Origin: Micromonospora echinaurantiaca
GTDB taxonomy: Bacteria > Actinomycetota > Actinomycetes > Mycobacteriales > Micromonosporaceae
Direction: 5' to 3'
DNA length: 64,000 nucleotides
Assembly (NCBI RefSeq): GCF_900090235.1
Contig: NZ_LT607750.1
Coordinates: forward strand, 5,013,001 to 5,077,000
Of this stretch, positions 60,962 to 64,000 are shown piece after piece. Both the position numbers and the translations under genes were made by a program. How positions within the stretch are numbered: position 1 is the stretch's first letter; every line of letters starts with the position of its first letter. The notes beneath the pieces were generated by a model. The model saw only the letters and a program-made list of their open reading frames with translations, did no database searches and was not told where the DNA came from.

Positions 60962-62260
60962 GTGCCAGCAAAACCCGCCGCACCGCCCGCCGTCACCACC
61001 GAGGACGCCGGCGGCGGCCGTCGGGTGCGTCGGATCCTCGCCGTGCTGGCGCTCGCCGCCGTGCTGCCGGCGCTCTACCTGCCGGGCCTGGTGCACGACT
61101 TCTTCGACCTGAAGATCTACATGCGGGCGATGGACTGGTGGGCCGCCGGCAATCCGCTCTACGACTACGTCCAGCCGGACCGGGTGCAGGGCGAGCTGTA
61201 CTTCACCTACCCGCCGTTCAGCGCGCTGCTGCTGCTGCCGTTCGGGGCGCTGCCGCTGGGCGCCACCGTGGCAATCTTCACGGCGCTGACCGCGCTCGCC
61301 GTGGTGGTCACCACCCGGTGGCTGGTCCTGCCGGTGATCGACCGGCACCACCTGCCCCGGCTGTTCACCCTCGTGGTGGCGGTGCTGCTGGTGCTCGCCG
61401 TGGAGAGCACCCGCGAGACGATCACCTTTGGTCAGATCAACATGCTGCTGGTCGTGCTGATCCTGGCCGACCTGCTGTTCGCCGTACCGCAGGGGCGGAA
61501 GTGGGCGGGGGTGGGGGTCGGGCTGGCGACGGCGCTCAAGCTCTTCCCCGGCATCTTCATCGTCTACCTGCTGGCCACCCGGCGGTGGCGGGCCGCCATC
61601 GTGGCGAGCGCCACCGCCGCCGCGGCGACCCTGCTCGCCGCGGCCCTGGCACCACGGGACTCGTGGCGGTTCTGGACCCACGAGCTGTGGGCCACCGACC
61701 GCGTCGGCCGCACCGACTACACCGGCAACCAGTCGCTGTTCGGGCTGCTCAGCCGGATCACCGCACCGGAGCAGCCGTCCCGGCTGGGCTGGCTGCTGCT
61801 GGTCGCGGTCGTCGCCGGGTACGGGCTGTGGCGGGCGGCGCGGGCGGCCCGCGCCGGGGACGCGCTCGCCGGGCTGGCCCTGACCGGCCTGGTCGGGGCG
61901 CTGGTCAGCCCGATCACCTGGACGCACCACATCTACTGGTTCATCCCCGCGGTGGTGGTGCTGGCGGACGCCGCGTGGCGCGCCGATCCGTCCACCGTGG
62001 CCGGCGCCCGACGCCGCCGCCGGCTGGCCGCGCTGGCGGTGGGCACCACCGCCCTCATCGTGTACGGGGTGGTCACCTTCTACGACTGGGGGGTCGCCCC
62101 CGCGCGTACCGACTCGCCCGTGGAGTTCCTGGTCCGCAACACGTACGTGCTGCTCAGCCTGCTGCTGCTGGTCACGCTGCCGGTGCGACCCGGGGCACCC
62201 GCGCGGGAGTCGGCGCCGGGCCGGGAGAAGTCGCATCAAATGGACGGACTTCCCGAGTAG
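60962..62260 (+). CDS. GT87-type (DUF2029) membrane glycosyltransferase
   Basis: A 432-residue polytopic enzyme with about 10 membrane helices, resembling the polyprenyl-phosphate-mannose-dependent alpha-(1,2)-mannosyltransferases of actinobacteria. Conserved features: first-loop acidic motif HDFFDLKIYMRAMDWWAAGNPLYDYVQPD, then FTYPPFSALLLLPFGALPL, QINMLLVVLILADL, GVGLATALKLFPGIFIVYLLATRRWR, GNQSLFGLL and VSPITWTHHIYWFIPA. The likely role is lipomannan or related cell-envelope glycan assembly. GTG 60962 is chosen from the leaderless arrangement; TTG 60956 is an alternative. Confidence 0.88.
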   Translation: MPAKPAAPPAVTTEDAGGGRRVRRILAVLALAAVLPALYLPGLVHDFFDLKIYMRAMDWWAAGNPLYDYVQPDRVQGELYFTYPPFSALLLLPFGALPLGATVAIFTALTALAVVVTTRWLVLPVIDRHHLPRLFTLVVAVLLVLAVESTRETITFGQINMLLVVLILADLLFAVPQGRKWAGVGVGLATALKLFPGIFIVYLLATRRWRAAIVASATAAAATLLAAALAPRDSWRFWTHELWATDRVGRTDYTGNQSLFGLLSRITAPEQPSRLGWLLLVAVVAGYGLWRAARAARAGDALAGLALTGLVGALVSPITWTHHIYWFIPAVVVLADAAWRADPSTVAGARRRRRLAALAVGTTALIVYGVVTFYDWGVAPARTDSPVEFLVRNTYVLLSLLLLVTLPVRPGAPARESAPGREKSHQMDGLPE

Positions 62261-62330
62261 CACCGTTCACCGCTAATCTGGTCACAACTACCTCAGACGA
62301 CTCTCGGGTAGCACCGATCCCCCGGTGAGG

Positions 62331-62363
62331 GCGGCCCTCCGCGTCGGCAGCGCGGAGGGCCGC
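62331..62363. terminator. Hairpin between convergent genes
   Basis: Perfect 13-bp arms GCGGCCCTCCGCG and its complement with a 7-nt loop, between the GT87 gene and the convergent membrane protein gene. Confidence 0.7.
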
Positions 62364-62409
62364 TCGCCGTCGTCACCCGGGCTGACGGACGCCGGCGGCG
62401 CGCCGGCGC

Positions 62410-63504
62410 TCAGTCCGCGGTGTCGGGCCGGTCCGCCGGAGCGGCGGGGCCGGTCCGGTAGGCCACCTCGACCGGGCGGACCGTCTCCACCGGCCCGGTC
62501 GGCGGCCAGGCCAGCGTCAGGGTCACCCCGCGCGGGCGCGGGGCCTCCGCCGTGCCGGGCCCGGCCAGGTCGGCCAGGGTGGACGGCCGGCGGGCGGGCA
62601 CCGACCCGATTGCCGGCCGGGTGGCCCCGGCAGCGCCGACCGCCGCCAGTTGCCGCCCGCCGACCAGAGACCGGTCGGTGTCCCGGGTCGGCTGCGCGCC
62701 CAGGCCGCTCAACGAACTCACCCCGAGCCGCCCGGCCAGCACCGGCACCTGGTCCGGCTCGACCACGAAGACCACCTCCCGGGGCCGGACCGGCCGCAGC
62801 AGGAGCAGCAGCGCCAGCGTCACCAGCAGCACCCCGCCGGCCAGCAGGCCCGCCGTGGCCGGAGCGGTCCAGCCGGACCGCAGTTCGGCCCGCAGCCGCA
62901 GCGTCAGGTCGGCCCGCCCGTCAGGATGCATCACCACCAGGCTCAACCGCCGGTCGGCCAACTCCTGCGGACTCCACTCCAGGGCGCCGATCCCCTCGCG
63001 TACCCAGAAGGAACGGCCGACCGGCGCCACGTCCGCGGCCGGCGCGACACCGGCGGCGGGCGCGACACCGGCCGCAGGCGCGGAGCCGGCGGGTGCGGGG
63101 TCGGCGGGCGCGGGGTCGGTGGCCGGGCCGGCGCGGTCCAGCCGGACCGGCAGCGGGCCCCGGGACAGCGCCACCCGGCGGACCGTGGCGTGCGGCACCG
63201 GGTCGAGCCAGCGCCGCACCTCGTCGGTGGGAGCCAGGCCGACGAAGGCCGGCCCGTCGGCGGTACGCGCCTCCAGCCGGAGCGTCGACCCGACCCGCGC
63301 GAACGGCGCCTCCGCGCGGAGCAGCGCGTCCACGTCCTGGACCACCACCGCGTGCCCGGCGGTCTGCACCGGCTCGAACCGGGCGGTGAACGCGCCGCCG
63401 GGGTCGGCGTGCCGAGCCAGCATCCAGAGCGCGCCACCGGCCAACAGCGCCGGAATCCCGAGGATCAACAGCACCGTTCCGAGCAGCGCCCGCACGACCC
63501 GCAT
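62410..63504 (-). CDS. Two-helix membrane protein with large extracytoplasmic domain
   Basis: A 364-residue protein. An N-terminal membrane helix (MRVVRALLGTVLLILGIPALLAGGALWML) is followed by an extracytoplasmic domain (~30-215) containing an Ala/Pro repeat insert (~140-165, GVAPAAGVAPAADVAPVG), a second helix (~218-240, GLLAGGVLLVTLALLLLLRPV), and a disordered cytoplasmic tail of ~120 residues. FWVREGIGALEWSPQELADRRLSLVVMHPDGRADLTLRL is the best-conserved-looking stretch. I do not recognise a named family. The ATG follows GGAGGGGGACGGAGCGG. Confidence 0.82.
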   Translation of the reverse strand: MRVVRALLGTVLLILGIPALLAGGALWMLARHADPGGAFTARFEPVQTAGHAVVVQDVDALLRAEAPFARVGSTLRLEARTADGPAFVGLAPTDEVRRWLDPVPHATVRRVALSRGPLPVRLDRAGPATDPAPADPAPAGSAPAAGVAPAAGVAPAADVAPVGRSFWVREGIGALEWSPQELADRRLSLVVMHPDGRADLTLRLRAELRSGWTAPATAGLLAGGVLLVTLALLLLLRPVRPREVVFVVEPDQVPVLAGRLGVSSLSGLGAQPTRDTDRSLVGGRQLAAVGAAGATRPAIGSVPARRPSTLADLAGPGTAEAPRPRGVTLTLAWPPTGPVETVRPVEVAYRTGPAAPADRPDTAD

Positions 63505-63601
63505 CCGCTCCGTCCCCCTCCGTAGCCGAGTACCCGGCCGACCTTACCGACGTCGGCCTCTTGATCAGCGGATATCCACGGTCGAGGATCCGGAAAAGAC
63601 G

Positions 63602-63629
63602 TCGGCCCGCCGGATCACCGGCGGGCCGA
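63602..63629 (-). terminator. Hairpin after the YcnI-like gene
   Basis: Perfect 12-bp arms TCGGCCCGCCGG and its complement with an ATCA loop, 16 bp downstream of the stop at 63646. The rest of the 141-bp gap shows nothing else. Confidence 0.65.
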
Positions 63630-63645
63630 GGCGTCGATTCGTGAC

Positions 63646-64000
63646 TCAAGCCGTCGGGTCCCGGCGGGTACGCGCGAACGCCAACCCGCCGAGCAGCAGG
63701 CCCGCCACGCCGGCGACCAGTCCGGCGATGCCGAGGCCGGTCGCCAGGCCCACGCCCTCGGCCTCGACCTCGTCGGCATCGTCGTCGTCCGCCGGGGCTC
63801 CGGCGGTGGGGCTGGCCGACGCGCCGGCCGCGGTGAGGGTGAGCACCGGCGCCGGGCTCTCCGGCTCCTCGGCACCGGGCGTCGGCTCCTCGATCCAGCG
63901 CTGCACGTTGCCGTCGGAGTAGGTCTGCAGCGTCTTGAAGACCATCCGGTCCACCTGCGGCAGCGGGCCCAGCGAGACCGGGAACTCCTGGAACTCGCCG
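63646..64000 (-). CDS. YcnI-like (DUF1775) protein, C-terminal part
   Basis: About 118 residues from the window edge: GEFQEFPVSLGPLPQVDRMVFKTLQTYSDGNVQRWIEEPTPG matches the last strands of the YcnI domain (F-P-V-S-x-G-P-L-P, then F-K-x-x-Q-T-Y-x-D-G-x-V-x-R-W-I-E). An Asp/Glu-rich linker, a membrane helix (GLATGLGIAGLVAGVAGLLLGGLAFA) and a short basic tail follow. YcnI proteins are extracytoplasmic copper-binding proteins linked to copper uptake or homeostasis. The signal peptide and N-terminal His ligand lie outside the window. Confidence 0.85.
   Translation of the reverse strand, partial: GEFQEFPVSLGPLPQVDRMVFKTLQTYSDGNVQRWIEEPTPGAEEPESPAPVLTLTAAGASASPTAGAPADDDDADEVEAEGVGLATGLGIAGLVAGVAGLLLGGLAFARTRRDPTA

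Overview
The window is GC-rich (low-to-mid 70s percent by eye) actinobacterial chromosome, most consistent with Micromonospora or a close relative in the Micromonosporaceae. This rests on the codon bias, dense GTG starts, start/stop overlaps, many leaderless -10-to-start arrangements, and a housekeeping order (etfB-etfA ... iscS-mnmA-metE-like ... ligA ... gatC-gatA ... gatB) that I recall as also present in Mycobacterium tuberculosis. No phage, insertion sequence, CRISPR array or rRNA was seen. It reads as core chromosome with small accessory inserts.

Region 1 (1-23 kb), mostly minus strand: the 5' part of gatB, an ABC exporter with a divergent two-component system lying between gatB and gatA-gatC, a GGDEF/EAL protein whose EAL domain is split by a ~245-residue disordered insert, ligA, a membrane-anchored PemK-like protein, an ADP-ribosylglycohydrolase, a VOC protein, a MetE-like protein, mnmA, iscS, an orphan anti-sigma domain fragment, a P2-type cation ATPase and the electron-transfer flavoprotein genes.

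Region 2 (23-38 kb): GNAT, paired DUF202 membrane proteins, a DrrAB-type exporter, an IlvG-like ThDP enzyme, a crotonase, two DUF6232-like paralogues flanking an NTF2-like gene with a disrupted 5' end, a rhodanese, a GlxA-type regulator, ribokinase, a lone ABC ATPase and another ABC exporter.

Region 3 (38-51 kb): a ROK regulator divergent from cytosolic nagZ; a SpoIIE-type phosphatase next to a STAS protein; a membrane protein/DCC protein/TetR operon led by two near-identical operators; a DUF4396 His-rich membrane protein under a CsoR/RicR-type copper box, divergent from an OmpR-type two-component system; a Clp-N-domain regulator under two GTCAAC-N5-GTTGAC operators; and a methyltransferase/MerR pair divided by a 22-bp perfect palindrome.

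Region 4 (51-64 kb): GH15 glucoamylase/trehalase, an AlkZ/YcaQ-like protein (with a frameshifted remnant of a second copy 2.5 kb away), DoxX, LtrA, tRNA-Lys(CUU), two tandem lipoprotein L,D-transpeptidases, tRNA-His(GUG), oligoribonuclease, a GT87-type mannosyltransferase, a large membrane protein and the C-terminal part of a YcnI-like copper-linked protein at the right edge.

The most unusual DNA-level signals are the operator pairs, a repeated 3'-end architecture (C-rich tract, 16-20 bp perfect hairpin, G-rich tract) after iscS and after the first L,D-transpeptidase, a 20-bp tandem repeat that copies one arm of the etfA terminator, and a recurrent TANNNT-N6 arrangement in front of start codons.
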